From: Macrotis lagotis
Taxonomy: Eukaryota > Chordata > Mammalia > Peramelemorphia > Peramelidae
DNA length: 64,000 bases
Assembly (NCBI RefSeq): GCF_037893015.1
Contig: NC_133658.1
Coordinates: forward strand, 10,189,049 to 10,253,048
Direction: 5' to 3'
Position numbers and translations under genes: made by a program
Notes under the pieces: generated by a model
Told to the model about the DNA's origin: nothing
Databases searched by the model: none
Seen by the model: only the letters and a program-made list of their open reading frames with translations
Shown here: positions 52,801 to 61,705 of the stretch, in pieces
How the letters are laid out: the number at the start of each line of letters is the position of its first letter
Position numbering within the stretch: position 1 is the stretch's first letter

Positions 52801-55800
52801 TCTTCACAGCGGTGTTGGATTGAATTTGGACCAGACCTAGGAAGTCTAATGGGGAGGAGGGAGCAGGGACTGAATTCTAGACACAGAACCACCTGGGCAA
52901 AGACATGGTGTTGGCAGTTGGAGTGTCTTGTGGGAGCAACAGCAAGAAGGCCGGGAAGCCGGACCTTCCTAGAGGATTAAAGCAAAAGGCTATAGGGTGA
53001 GACTGGAGAGCAGAAGGGGCTGGGACTCGGAGTGCCAGATGTAGAAGCCTGAAGTGGATCCTGGAATTCTCAGAGACACGGGCAGAACTCCACGGGGGGA
53101 GACCCCCAACCCCCCAAGTGAAGTGGTCCGGGAGTGGGGAGGGAGAGCTGAGCAGCGACGGGTAGAGACGGGCAGGGGGGAACTGACTGGAGATGGGCAG
53201 GGGGGAAATTGGCGGGGGGGGGGGCTTGGATGGGGGTAGCGAGAAAGATGGAGAGCACAGGACGACTTCAAGGTCACACCCCTGGGCCCCTTAGAGGGTG
53301 GCAATGCCCTTGGGACAATAGGAAAGGGAGGAGGAGGGGGATGATGAGTCAGCTTCGGGCTCCCTGCAGGCCGGGCAGGCTGGGATTCTGCTCCAACAGC
53401 CCTGGAGGCTGTTTGTCCATGGGACATGTCTTCCTCTTTCACATCTCTTTGGTGCTGGTTTCCTGCGTGTTTTCCTCAGAGAGGCAGCTTGGGGAGAAAA
53501 CAGGAGTAACTTGTTAATAAATTGCCTCATTGAGTCAGCTAGCAACACTTTATTCCCTGTATTTTATTTATCCTTCATATGCAAGAGGTGATATACCTGT
53601 GGGAGTTTTGCCATGGATGTGTGATCCAAGATGAATAACCTGCACATGGCCACATTTTTTAAAAAGCTTCTGTATGTAAAAGTGTTGTCTAAAGAGTAGT
53701 CCCCACAGAGCACTATCCTGGGAGTTCGGAGAACCTGAGCTCCACACACTTTGCCGTTGGATGATCCAGCATCTGGAAAAGAAGAGTGTCTTCTTCACAG
53801 GGTGGTTGTGACAATGAATGAGGGCACTGCGTGTAAAGCCAAGTCTTCATTCTATATCTCCCCATGTGCACATAGGTTGCCTTCCCCCGCTAGATGGGGA
53901 GCCCCTCAAGAGCCGTCTCGGCACCTAGCGCATAGTAGGGGCTTCATAAACGTTTGCTGACTGAATGCTGGACATGAGGTTCTGTGACTTTTAAGGACTC
54001 TGTGTCTGCAGAGGGATTGTACATTGTTTCTTAGACTACTCTAATGTCTGGGTCCCAAAGTCCTCTGCAGATGGCTCTAGAGTAAGGAGACTTGTTGGAG
54101 GAAGGGAACTGGAACAGTTCCAGGGGCTCTTCCCACCCCAATCTGACCTGGAACCCAGCTGGGCCCTGCATACTTCTGCTTCTAAACACAGCTCCAACAG
54201 CAGCTGGCCTGTAGTCTAGTGGATAATTCTTAAATGTTGGATCAGGTTCAATCGAGTTCACTGGGGAGGGAGCCTCTTACTGCCTTCTCATCAAGGCGTC
54301 TCTCCTGCAGATATGAATACCACTGGGCTGACGGCACCAACATCAAGAAGCCAGTGAAATGTTCTGCTCCTAAGTACATTGACTACTTGATGACCTGGGT
54401 GCAGGACCAGCTGGATGATGAGACGCTCTTCCCATCTAAGATTGGTGAGTGAGAGGCCCCTGCCGAGTCAGTGTTGGGGGAGGACCACTGAGAAATGGCT
54501 CCACCTGGTAAATGAAGGTGACACTGGGACATTGGCCTCTCCACAGATGGATCCTGAAAGCCACAGGAATTTTTTTCCCTTTAACATGATTTTTCATTTC
54601 CCATTGTCATTTGCCATGGATGCTCAACCAATATGTTTATAGCTCTGGCTCTGTGGGGGAAATACAGAGGAGAGGATGGTCCCTCCCTGAAGAGGCAGCA
54701 TAGGGTCTTGGGAGGGGAAGGAGCCCTGACCTTGATTCATGGCTCCAAGATCTTAGACAAGGCAGGCCTCAGTTTCCTCATCTGTAAAATAAAAGGGGTT
54801 CAGATCCTAGAGGTCCTTCTGTGGGCCCAGTGGAATTCCCCTCCCTCTTCATCTTGACCCATGCCCCTTAGGAAGCTCCTCCTATACTTGCTCCTATTTC
54901 ATTGACCTCAGTCACCTTCTCTAACTTGGCTCATTAATAAATGCTTGTTGAGTGACTTATTGATCAAAGACCACACGGGGACTTTCCCATAGGAGACCCT
55001 TAAGATGGGCTTGCTGAGGGGCCAGCTAGGAGACGCATTGGATAGAGCACCAACCCTGAAATCAGGAAGACTTGAATTCAAATCTGGCCTCAGACACTTA
55101 ATAATTACCTAGCTGTGTGACCTTGGGCAAGCCACTTAACCCCATTGCCTTGCAAAAAAACAAACAAATAAAATAGCAAAAACAAAAAAAAAGAAGGGCT
55201 TGCTGCCTTCATTATTGGTCTGGAGTCACTGTATAGAACCTAGGAGTTCTCAGCAAGTAATAAATGAGTGAATGAACAAATTGGTGAAACAGTGACAGAC
55301 AGACAGACAGACATTCCGTTCCCTCTGTTGGTTCAGCTCAGCCTATGGAAGTCACTGTGAAAGCTGCCAGCTTTATTCTGTCCTGAAAGTTCACCTGGTA
55401 GGAACTCCCAGGGACCCCCAGCTACACACCACGAATCTGAGACCTGTAAAGTAACTCCCTGTCTCCAAAACACTGCCATCTCTTGTTTTCAACGGATCAC
55501 GTTCTTTAAAAAAAAAAAATAAGTTTTGTTGCTGGGTTTTCTTTTTAAAAATATAAGTTTTTCTTTCACTTTCATTCACTTTTCATTCTTTTGCTCCTCT
55601 TCTCCTGAAAAGCAAACCTTTCCTTGTAACAAAGAATAAAAAGAAAAAGAAAAAAAGTCAGTTCAGATATGGGTGGTCTGAAAGCATATGCAGACCCTTA
55701 CTCTGACTCTTGCCAGGAGTGGAGAATAAGCTACATACCCTTGTCTCTTCTTGAAGGCCACACCCGATCATTAGGATGGCCTGGAGCACTGGGGACAGGC

Positions 55801-58030
55801 TGTCCACATCGCTGCCCCACCCCCAGCACCCCTCCCCAGCAGAATCACCCATCCTTGTGTGGACAGTTAATAGAATTGATCTGGGGGTACCTCTGGCTTA
55901 GTGATGAAAAGGAAACACTTGATAAGTGTTTGTTGTCTGGACCTGAAATAGACAAATTTTAGAGGGGTCCCCTCGGGCCCCCTCACCTGCCCCTCTGCTT
56001 CCCCATCAGCCTCTCTTGGTATCCCCCAAGCCCTTAGGGAAAACAAGCTCAGCATCTGTGGGCAGGCAGCAGGGCTCCTACTGCAAAAGGCTCCTTTACA
56101 CAGAAAGAACTGCCATGACCTTGTCCACTGTCACTTAGACGGAGGCTTGACTGGCTGACCAACTAACATATTAGTTGACTGACTTACTGACTGATTTGTT
56201 GACTTACTGGCCAGATAGACTGGCTGCTACCTTACCGGTTGATCGGCTGACCCGCTAACAGACTGAACAGTAGAATAGCCATAAGCTGACTGGCTGACCG
56301 ACTGACCCGCTGGCTGGCTGACCAATAGAACAGCCATAAGCTGACTGGCAGACTGATGGACGACTGATAGCTGACTGGCTGACCTGCTGGTTGACTGACT
56401 GATAGCCCGACTGCTAGCTGACGAACTGACTGCCTGGCTAAGGTGTGTTTCTGGCCCCCCCCAGGGGTCCCGTTCCCCAAGAACTTCATGTCGGTGGCCA
56501 AGACCATTCTGAAGCGGCTGTTCCGGGTCTACGCGCATATCTACTACCAGCACTTTGACGCGGTGATGCAGCTCCAGGAGGAGGCGCACCTCAACACCTC
56601 CTTCAAGCACTTCATCTTTTTTGTGCAGGTGAGTCAGCCCCCCATGCGATTGGGCAGGGACTGCAGACTTCCTCTTCACTCTCTAGGCCTCACTTTCTCC
56701 TTCTAGCCTCATAGCAAGGATCCCAGGAGTATTGCTTGTCCTGTAAAGATGAAACTCCCTGGGTTTATAATGTTTGAAGTGAACACCCATTTGGAAAAGG
56801 GATTTGAACCCAAGCCTTTCTCTCTACTTCCAAGTCAGGACTTTACCTCCCCCCAACTGCTTCCACCAGGCTTTGGATTTGGAAAGTCCATTTGACCAAG
56901 GCACTAATGGACCCTTTTTACACCCAGACAAGGGATAGGACTCAGACTGTGGTTGTATTTATGTAAGAACTCACAAATGAGGAAACATCCTCCATCAGTG
57001 TAGGCATCCACCTTCTCTGAAATCTTTTCTGTCTAGAGGTTTAATGATCCTTTCACCCAAGGTGTAGTAATATGTATCAGAGGCAAGAATTGATCCTGTC
57101 TTCCTGGCTCCAAGGGACATACTACCTGGGCCTTAAGCTGGGGTCTATGAACTTGAAAAAAATATATTTTGAATGCACCATTCAGGACCCTTGATTCCTT
57201 GACCTGAAAGGGGTTGGCCCATGGTGGGGGGGGGGGGTCCCCTGGGCTCCATCCCTACTGCCCCCAGAGGGTCTCAGTGAGCAGGCCTTGTCCAGGCATC
57301 ATTGGTGTGTGAGAATGTTAGAACCAAGTTCATGGTCATGAGGCCTCTGCTCCTTGGGGCCTTTGGTCCTCCAGGCTCCCTGGAACCCTTGAGAAGGGTC
57401 TGTTGCTGTTATTAGTCCCGACTCTGAGGAGAGAATGGCTAGAGAAGCCCCAAGCTCCATCCCACTTCTGACCCCATCTGGTCCAGGGCCAGCCATGGAC
57501 CTCTTGGGATTCTCAGCCTTGACTTAGATGATCTTGGAGCCTAGAGCTCTGGGAGACAGGTGCTGTGGTTAGCCCTTACTCAGAAGGGTCAGAGGCAGCA
57601 TTCAAATTCAGGTCTTCCTGACTCTAGGCCCCATGCTGTTTGTATTGTGGCTCTTCTGAGTGCATTGGTGGAGGGAAGTTCCCTCTGCCAGAGACCTCCC
57701 CCATCCAGGGCTAACATGTTTGTTCACAAATGCTCTTAAGATGAAAACAAAGAGATTGATGCTTGACTGATTTAGTGTCTCTCCCTCCCTCCCCCCCTTC
57801 CCTTCTCATCCTCTCTCCCTCTTTCCCCTCCTCTCTTCTCCCCTTTCTTCCTTTCCCCCTCTTTCCTTTCTCTTCCTCTCTCCCCTCTTGTTTCTCTCTT
57901 CCGCTCCTCTTCCCCTCTGACCTCTCTCCTCCCTATCTTTTCTACCCTCCAGGAATTCAATCTGATTGACCGACGTGAACTGGCTCCTCTTCAGGAGCTG
58001 ATTGAAAAGCTTGGCTCCAAGGACAGATAG
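37766..58030 (+). CDS. MOB1A: MOB1A, MOB kinase activator 1A (gene-level entry, complete, six coding exons)
   Basis: Scaffold/co-activator of the Hippo and NDR pathways; binds MST1/2 and LATS1/2 or NDR kinases in the cytoplasm and at centrosomes. Exons of 14, 167, 94, 134, 164 and 78 coding bases join in frame (phases 2,1,2,1,0) to 216 residues, the normal length. All four zinc ligands are present: Cys79, Cys84, His161, His166. The MST sites Thr12 and Thr35 are present. Paralogue-specific residues ([32 protein letters not shown]) match MOB1A and not MOB1B. Against the human protein as I recall it, only I106V, H164Y and S169A differ. Its neighbour in the opposite orientation is MTHFD2, as in human 2p13. 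Confidence 0.98.
37939..37963 (+). pseudogene. start-less copy of MOB1A exon 1
   Basis: Reads CCCGGGCCGAGAGGAGCTTC, then CTCTT directly before GTGAGTG. Only the T-to-G change in the start codon separates it from the functional block. If its donor at 37964 were used with the real ATG, the reading frame would stop at once (MSFLL then TGA). Confidence 0.85.
38060..38875. other. MOB1A intron 1, GC-rich part
   Basis: CpG-island intron sequence up to about 38660, then neutral composition. No second promoter motif or exon recognised. Confidence 0.5.
38880..39155 (-). mobile_element. MIR-like remnant followed by an old L2/MIR-type segment
   Basis: GGGTCACCCAGGTAGTTTGT and GGCAGGAGTGGAACTCGGCT (reversed MIR), then GATTAAGCTCCTGCTGTATA and CTGCCCTCGGGAAGCTTGTA. 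Confidence 0.55.
39156..39885. other. MOB1A intron 1, mostly unassigned
   Basis: 39260-39350 resembles an L2 3' end (GAAGCTCCTTGAGGGCAGAG). 39460-39770 is A/T-rich and unassigned. Confidence 0.4.
39890..40045 (+). mobile_element. MIR-like CORE-SINE
   Basis: CATTTAAATCCTACTTCCAC, TGCCTCAGCTTCCTTCTTTG and GTCCCTTTGAGCTCTAAATC. Confidence 0.75.
40144..40198 (+). mobile_element. 5'-truncated tRNA-SINE tail
   Basis: Only the last 55 bp are present (CTGTGTGACCTTGGGCATGT ... CTTAAATAAATAAAAAAC). Confidence 0.75.
40255..40387 (-). mobile_element. diverged tRNA-SINE, reversed
   Basis: GACCTGTCCAGGGTCACCCA, GGTTGGATTTGAAGTCAGCC and CTATCTACTGTGCCACCTAG. Confidence 0.82.
40395..40565 (-). mobile_element. 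MIR-like remnant, reversed
   Basis: TTTTACAGATGAAGAAACTG, GAATTTGAACTTGGGTCTTC, CTGACTCCAGG. Confidence 0.75.
40703..40869 (+). CDS. MOB1A: MOB1A coding exon 2
   Basis: Encodes Phe5 to the first base of Thr61: [20 protein letters not shown], then [20 protein letters not shown] and [15 protein letters not shown]. It carries Thr12 and Thr35 of the MST-phosphorylated N-terminus and the start of the globular fold. The acceptor is TCCTACAG ending at 40702 and the donor GTAAGT starts at 40870. Confidence 0.98.
41000..41136. repeat. 27-bp x 5 minisatellite in MOB1A intron 2
   Basis: Five copies of a unit starting CAGAGGTGAAAGGACCATGG with a TGCYGC-type end. Copy 3 and copy 5 share the GGAATG variant. 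It starts 130 bp after exon 2. Confidence 0.88.
41137..43516. other. MOB1A intron 2, mostly unassigned
   Basis: Purine-rich text at 41740-42060 and 42420-42740 looks like an old unassigned repeat (GGACACCTAAGATTTGAAGT). 43200-43480 is pyrimidine rich and may be an L2 remnant. No exon or RNA gene recognised. Confidence 0.4.
43517..43552. repeat. (TG)n microsatellite
   Basis: About 17 TG units, followed by alternating TATACATACATG. Confidence 0.97.
43815..43853. repeat. (CA)n microsatellite
   Basis: About 19 CA units, inverted relative to the (TG)n block 265 bp upstream. Confidence 0.97.
43870..45080. other. MOB1A intron 2, pyrimidine-rich
   Basis: A likely degraded LINE of the L2 class continues into the segment at 45080. 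Before that no clear boundary can be drawn. Open frames on both strands are short and unrecognised. Confidence 0.4.
45080..45318 (+). mobile_element. L2 LINE relic with reverse-transcriptase motif
   Basis: The frame at 45130-45348 reads [20 protein letters not shown], then [20 protein letters not shown]. It corresponds to the L2-class RT region around the catalytic YADD (here YAGD) and the following W..R.LKLN.SK block. A dead remnant: short, catalytic Asp altered, no flanking ORF. Confidence 0.7.
45319..45585 (-). mobile_element. longer marsupial SINE, reversed
   Basis: Reverse of the element at 48715: TGATGTCATGACAAGCACAT, CCATCTAGGTCCAGTGGCCA, GTGAAGTGGCTCGCCCAAGT, AGATTTGAACTCGGGTCTTC. 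Head and tail are both present. Confidence 0.8.
45740..46225 (+). mobile_element. L2 LINE 3' region
   Basis: ACCACTGCAGTAGCTGCTGG, CTCAGCTCTGACCACGTGCC, CAGTAATTGCCTGTTCTCCT, TTGGCCTTCTAGACCCTTCC and a terminal AGGCAGTTAGTGCTTATTGA follow L2 3' order. Likely the same element as 45080, split by the SINE at 45319. Confidence 0.75.
46226..47865. other. MOB1A intron 2, unassigned
   Basis: Contains homopolymer C runs at 46928-46943 and 47398-47408. A 208-codon antisense open frame at 47050-47676 has no recognisable domain. Confidence 0.4.
47868..48415 (-). mobile_element. LINE-1 3' end, reversed
   Basis: Minus strand reads the ORF2 end ([31 protein letters not shown]) followed by the younger-type 3' UTR. 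Flanking duplication not resolved by eye. Confidence 0.9.
48715..49016 (+). mobile_element. longer marsupial SINE, full length
   Basis: CTAGCCCTGGAGTCAGCAGG, TGTGTGACCTTAGGCCAGTC, GTACCTAGAAACACCTCCAG, TGGCCACTGGACCTAGGTGG, ATGACATCACCTCCCTGATG. Same family as 45319-45585. Confidence 0.82.
49020..49220 (+). mobile_element. MIR-like CORE-SINE
   Basis: GACCCAAGTTCAGATCCAGC, CCTCAGTTTCCTCATGAGTA, GCAAAATGCTTTGCACATTG. Confidence 0.82.
49221..49955. other. MOB1A intron 2, unassigned
   Basis: No repeat or exon recognised. Confidence 0.4.
49960..50250 (-). mobile_element. old LINE-1 3' UTR, reversed
   Basis: TCTTAATAAATTTTCTTGAT, TCTAGAATTCTACTGCTCGT, GCGGAAGAGGAAAAAACCAA, then a T run at 50230-50246. 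Resembles the segment at 55505. Confidence 0.5.
50251..52530. other. MOB1A intron 2, mostly unassigned
   Basis: 50890-51140 and 51480-51770 are purine-rich old repeat text (GAAGGCTTCCTGCAGAAGGG; GGCTTTGTATTTTATCCCAG) of a family I cannot name. 51785-51835 is a MIR core (TGTGTGACCCTGGGCAAGCC). Confidence 0.4.
52535..52622 (-). mobile_element. MIR-like remnant, reversed
   Basis: GACAGATGAGGAAACTGAGG, GAGTTGTCCCAGGTCACACA; 55 bp upstream of MOB1A exon 3. Confidence 0.7.
52676..52769 (+). CDS. MOB1A: MOB1A coding exon 3
   Basis: Encodes Thr61 to Arg91 (split): [18 protein letters not shown], then [13 protein letters not shown]. It carries zinc ligands Cys79 and Cys84. The acceptor TTCACAG ends at 52675. 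The donor GTAAGA starts at 52770. Confidence 0.98.
52770..54310. other. MOB1A intron 3
   Basis: 52860-53080 resembles the same unnamed purine-rich old repeat. 53090-53230 is a purine-rich run with GGGCAGGGGGGAA doublets and an 11-G run. 53870-53970 is L2-like (GCGCATAGTAGGGGCTTCAT). Nothing coding recognised. Confidence 0.45.
54311..54444 (+). CDS. MOB1A: MOB1A coding exon 4
   Basis: Encodes Arg91 to Gly137 (split): [44 protein letters not shown]. Val106 replaces the usual Ile. The acceptor CTCCTGCAG ends at 54310 and the donor GTGAGT starts at 54445. Confidence 0.98.
54715..54830 (+). mobile_element. MIR-like remnant
   Basis: CAGGCCTCAGTTTCCTCATC, TGTAAAATAAAAGGGGTTCA. Confidence 0.7.
55017..55190 (+). 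mobile_element. tRNA-headed SINE with 15-bp target duplication
   Basis: Complete copy with long A-rich tail (AAACAAACAAATAAAATAGC). AAGATGGGCTTGCTG at 55002-55016 and AAGAAGGGCTTGCTG at 55191-55205 flank it. Confidence 0.95.
55291..55310. repeat. (GACA)n microsatellite
   Basis: Five GACA units. Confidence 0.9.
55505..55670 (-). mobile_element. old LINE-1 3' UTR fragment, reversed
   Basis: TCTTTCACTTTCATTCACTT, CTCCTGAAAAGCAAACCTTT, CCTTGTAACAAAGAATAAAA. Confidence 0.5.
56145..56440. repeat. degenerate CTGA/CTGG tetranucleotide satellite beside MOB1A exon 5
   Basis: About 300 bp built of GACTGGCTGACC- and GACTGACTGATT-like units. It includes a doublet of about 58 bp in which ATAGCCATAAGCTGACTGGC recurs as CAGCCATAAGCTGACTGGC (56275-56300 and 56330-56352). 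It ends 25 bp before the exon 5 acceptor. Confidence 0.9.
56465..56628 (+). CDS. MOB1A: MOB1A coding exon 5
   Basis: Encodes Gly137 to Gln191: [55 protein letters not shown]. It carries zinc ligands His161 and His166. Tyr164 and Ala169 replace the usual His and Ser between and after them. The acceptor CCCCCCAG ends at 56464 and the donor GTGAGT starts at 56629. Confidence 0.98.
56629..57776. other. MOB1A intron 5
   Basis: Three worn reversed MIR-like pieces are visible (about 56780-56850, 57050-57125, 57550-57645, each with a GATTTGAACCC- or ATTCAAATTCAGG-like B-box reverse). A G run lies at 57226-57237. Confidence 0.5.
57777..57952 (+). repeat. 176-nt polypyrimidine tract leading into MOB1A exon 6
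   Basis: Almost pure C/T (only a handful of purines), continuous with the acceptor CTACCCTCCAG. Long CCCTTCT/CTCTTCC runs. Confidence 0.92.
57953..58030 (+). CDS. MOB1A: MOB1A coding exon 6 and stop
   Basis: Encodes residues 192-216, [20 protein letters not shown] then GSKDR, followed by TAG at 58028-58030. The GSKDR ending separates MOB1A from MOB1B (TSKDR). Confidence 0.98.
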   Translation, partial: EFNLIDRRELAPLQELIEKLGSKDR

Positions 58031-59384
58031 ATGGCCTCAGAAGGATGATTCCCCCCCCACCTGACGCAGCCCCCGATCACACCCCTGATCTAAGGGGTCA
58101 CTTCCTCTTGTTCAGCTAAGGTGCCTCAGTGGGATCAGCACCTCTTTGTCTTTCTTGGAGCCAGACTGGCCAAAGCCTTTGCACCCTCTACTTTGGGGCA
58201 CCCCTAGACCCTTCCCGCTCCTTTCAGGGGTGGGGGGGCATCCTGGCCATTCGTCTTCATTATTTCTTCTAAGTCACCTGCAGTCTACTAATTGGTTGGG
58301 TTGTTCCTTGTTCCCTGGTGGGAGGGAGGAGGAGGGCAATGACTGCAGTGTCCTTCACAGATTTTTCTTAAGCAGAAATTCCAGTTCCTTGTTTGCCATC
58401 CCCCTCCTATTGCTTTTGTATTTGAAATGCTGAGTGGGGATGCCCTCCCATCCTCAGGAGACTCGTAGCTCGAGCCACTCGAACGGCCCAGCGACTTGTA
58501 GTCTCTCTTATAAGTTTTAGAAAGGAAGATGGTTTGATGGTTCTACTAGATCTTTTCTCCAAGTGTGGTGCCAACCTGGTTGGGGAGGGGGGTGGGTTCG
58601 GAGATAAGAAAAAAAGATGGATGTCTCTATTTTTGGAGCAGTTAAGGTGATGACTCCTCTAGCAGTCCAGCCTCGATCCTAGGGCCCAGCCCCTGTCAGC
58701 AGCCAAAGGCATAACATAAGGGCACCTAGATTTGGGGCATTGATTCCCTCAAGGGAGGGAGCATGGTGCTTTTCTTTCCTTTAAATGACTCCTTATAGGA
58801 TTTCTAAATAGAGACTTTAGAGTGTGAAAGGGCTAGCTTCCAGTTGGCTGATGCTTTGGGGGCTTTTGTGTTCTAGAAAGATGAGGGGGGGTGCAAGGGA
58901 AGAGGTTCATTTGGTTTTTGTAGAGCAGCAGGGTCTGTGAGCTCCAAGCCACCCTCGTATTTTTGTTTTTTAATGTTCCACAACATTTGAAATGCTGGAT
59001 GGGGAGAGAAGTCCTCACGCTGAGTTCTGTTTGGTTCAGGTCAACTTGATTCTGTTGTGTGTTGTTTTCTTCCATGCACTTTGAATGAACCTTAACTGCC
59101 TTAAGGCCATTAGCAAAGGTGGAAAGGTCCTGTAGGCGACGGAGAAAGCCATGTGAGGCTGGTGGGAGGAGGACAAGGCCCCTGGACAAAGGCATTGGAC
59201 CCTATGGGAAAAGCCCTTTCCTTTTGTGCTGAGTGTAGTTTTCTATCAGGATAGTCTGGGCAAAATGTCTTTTCTCTTTGGAGAGAACCAACTCTGGTTG
59301 GTTCCCAGGTAGTCTTGGGCAAGTGGTCTTCATATTTTTAGGCCTGTTGCTTTCTCCTTAAAATGAGATTTCATACTGGCAGGG

Positions 59385-59545
59385 AAGGGATTGAGGACTG
59401 GATTTTATGAAGATACCACCTGAGACAGTGACTGACTGTGTGACCTTGGGCACATCATCTAGCATCACTTGGTCTCAGCTATCTTCATCTGTAATTTGTG
59501 GGGATGGGGTATCCCTTCCAGCTCATGCTGTATGATTGCTGATCC
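59385..59545 (+). mobile_element. MIR-like SINE within the MOB1A 3' UTR
   Basis: CTGTGTGACCTTGGGCACAT, CAGCTATCTTCATCTGTAAT, CCCTTCCAGCTCATGCTGTA. Confidence 0.75.
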
Positions 59546-60529
59546 TGGCCTTCCTTGGAACCTTTTTATCCCTAAGCACATTGAAACGCTGAAAGGGCAT
59601 CCCCCCAGCAGGCAGGCCCAGGGTTTGAAGAGCCATCATGATGACGTCCACCAAAAAAGAAGAGAAGTAGCAGCTAATCATAAGTTTATTTGGGTTCCCC
59701 CCCATTTGTATCACTTAGTGGAACCAATCCTGGACCTGAGTACAGTTAAAGAAAATGTTAAGACTTAACAGTAAAGCCATCTATCCTTGACCAGACCCCA
59801 GTGGGAAGGTCCACAATCCAGCAGGGAGGTCCAGGCCCTCCACATCAATCCCCAATGTGTCTTGCCAAAGAGGATCCACCCAATGGTGCAGACGCCTCCC
59901 CCTGGTTTTTTTTCACATTTCCCATGTCACCAGTACACCTGTGTCCCACCTGTGAGCTTTCACGATGGCTCCCCTCCATGGTCAGGCCTTCCTCACATCC
60001 ATCTCGCCATTGCTCACTCCCCTCTTGGATTCTCCTTCGACCCTGGGACTGTGTTAACCAGATGAGAAAAGCCTAAATGTGAACTTTAAGAACACATTTT
60101 ATCCCCTCAGGACAGAGACACCAGGGGATCTAGTTCAGCTTATTTTTCTTCTTATAATCCTCCTGCCCTTCCCGTGGCCATCATTGCAGGTGACTGGAGG
60201 GAGCAGATTTCATTTCTTTTGCAATAATCAGACCAGACCAGCAGAGTCATCTCCCTTGGAGCTTCACAGTGGGGGATCAGAGTTGTCCAGTCGGGTTCCA
60301 TTTTTAACCCTGTGCTGCTTAGCTTAAAGACTGTTTCTTCAGCTTTGTGAGGGAGGAGTATATGTCCCTGCTGCTGGCTTGGCTTCTAAGCTTTTCTAGT
60401 TTTATATAGAAAATATATAGGAAGCCCCAACTCCCAGTAATGCTCAGCCTTGAGTCATTAGCACACAGTGGAAGCAGTCCTCTGGATCAGAGGTCCAGAA
60501 GGAACCCTTGACCTGATCTATCCCTGCTC

Positions 60530-60655
60530 AGTCCAGTGATACTCTCTCCTTTGCAGAGAAGAAAAGACAGGCACAGAGAGGAGCAGGGATTTGCCTGAGG
60601 CCACACAACCCAAGGGTCTGATCACTAGGTCCCATTCTCTACCAGGCGCTTATCC
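60530..60655 (-). mobile_element. MIR-like remnant, reversed, within the MOB1A 3' UTR
   Basis: AAAAGACAGGCACAGAGAGG, GGGATTTGCCTGAGGCCACA. Confidence 0.65.
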
Positions 60656-61699
60656 TCAGTCCTGAGATTTCAAGCTGGAAAGGGCAGTATCGGGGTGGTT
60701 CACCCGGCTGGGGTTGGTGAACTTGGTGTTTTTATTGGTTTTAGTCGCTTTTTTTTTCAGTAAAATTGGTTGCCTTTGTAATCCTATTATTTTATTTTAT
60801 ACATTTAGATTTGTGTTTTAGAGAAGGGGTCCTCAGGTTTCAGACAAAAACCATAGGGATTTTGACAGAAGAGAACATTAAAAACCCCATTATTTGAAAG
60901 TTGGGGTCAATCCCAGACCAACCTGTAAGGGTATGGGTAAGGCAGTGTAGGTGTGCTAATACTGGGCAGTGAAGGAAAAGGGAGCCTGGTGCCTCTGGCC
61001 ATGGAGGTCAGTGTGAAAGAGGTGCCCTCTTTACCACCCTTCTCCATCTCAGTGGCACTCTCTCCCAGACTAGAGTCCTCCTGAGTTTCTTTTCTCCTCT
61101 TTCTCTCTCCCAAACACACACACCCCCCCTTCTATGTCATAGTGAGATCCCTTCCCCATCCACCTCCCTGTCAAAACTCCCTTTAGGACTATTGACCTTG
61201 GGGCTAGGAGGCTGGTTTAATCATAGTTCTTGCGTATGGGAAAAGTGCAGCAAGGAAAGTGGAGGCAAGTAGGGGCAGTAGGGGCAGTTCTGGGAATGCT
61301 TAGAGACAGATGAACTTGTCTGTCTAGGAGTTGTTGAAACTGCTCCTTCCTTTTCAGATATCAGACTCCAGGAGCTAACAATAGCTTTCTCAGAGGAAGA
61401 GTGGTCATCTGGCCAGCCCTTCTTGTGTGGATCATTTCTAATGTTGCATTTATTAGTTAGGACTTGCCAACATCTCACAAACTCTGTGGATTTGAAAAAT
61501 CTCTCTGAAAAGCCCCTGGGAGCTTGTAAAATTATGCCATTAAAATATATGTCATGTCCCTTGTGATTGGAACCCTAAAACAGCATTGTAACTCAAACTA
61601 GTGACCTTACAGACATTCTCTTGACTGGTAGGAGACCACCTATGGAAGGTGCTTGGAGACAGTGAACAAGGTCCCCTTGGTGGAGAGACTGTAGGAACC

Positions 61700-61705
61700 A
61701 ATAAA
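61700..61705 (+). terminator. alternative poly(A) signal candidate
   Basis: AATAAA in the 3' UTR; a second at 61859-61864 and an ATTAAA at 61539-61544. Downstream G/T-rich support is weaker than for 62617. Confidence 0.3.

Noticed and set aside
56227..56679. 150-codon minus-strand frame rich in Ser/Gln (SVSQSASQ-like repeats)
   Set aside because: Translation of the tetranucleotide satellite plus the antisense of MOB1A exon 5.
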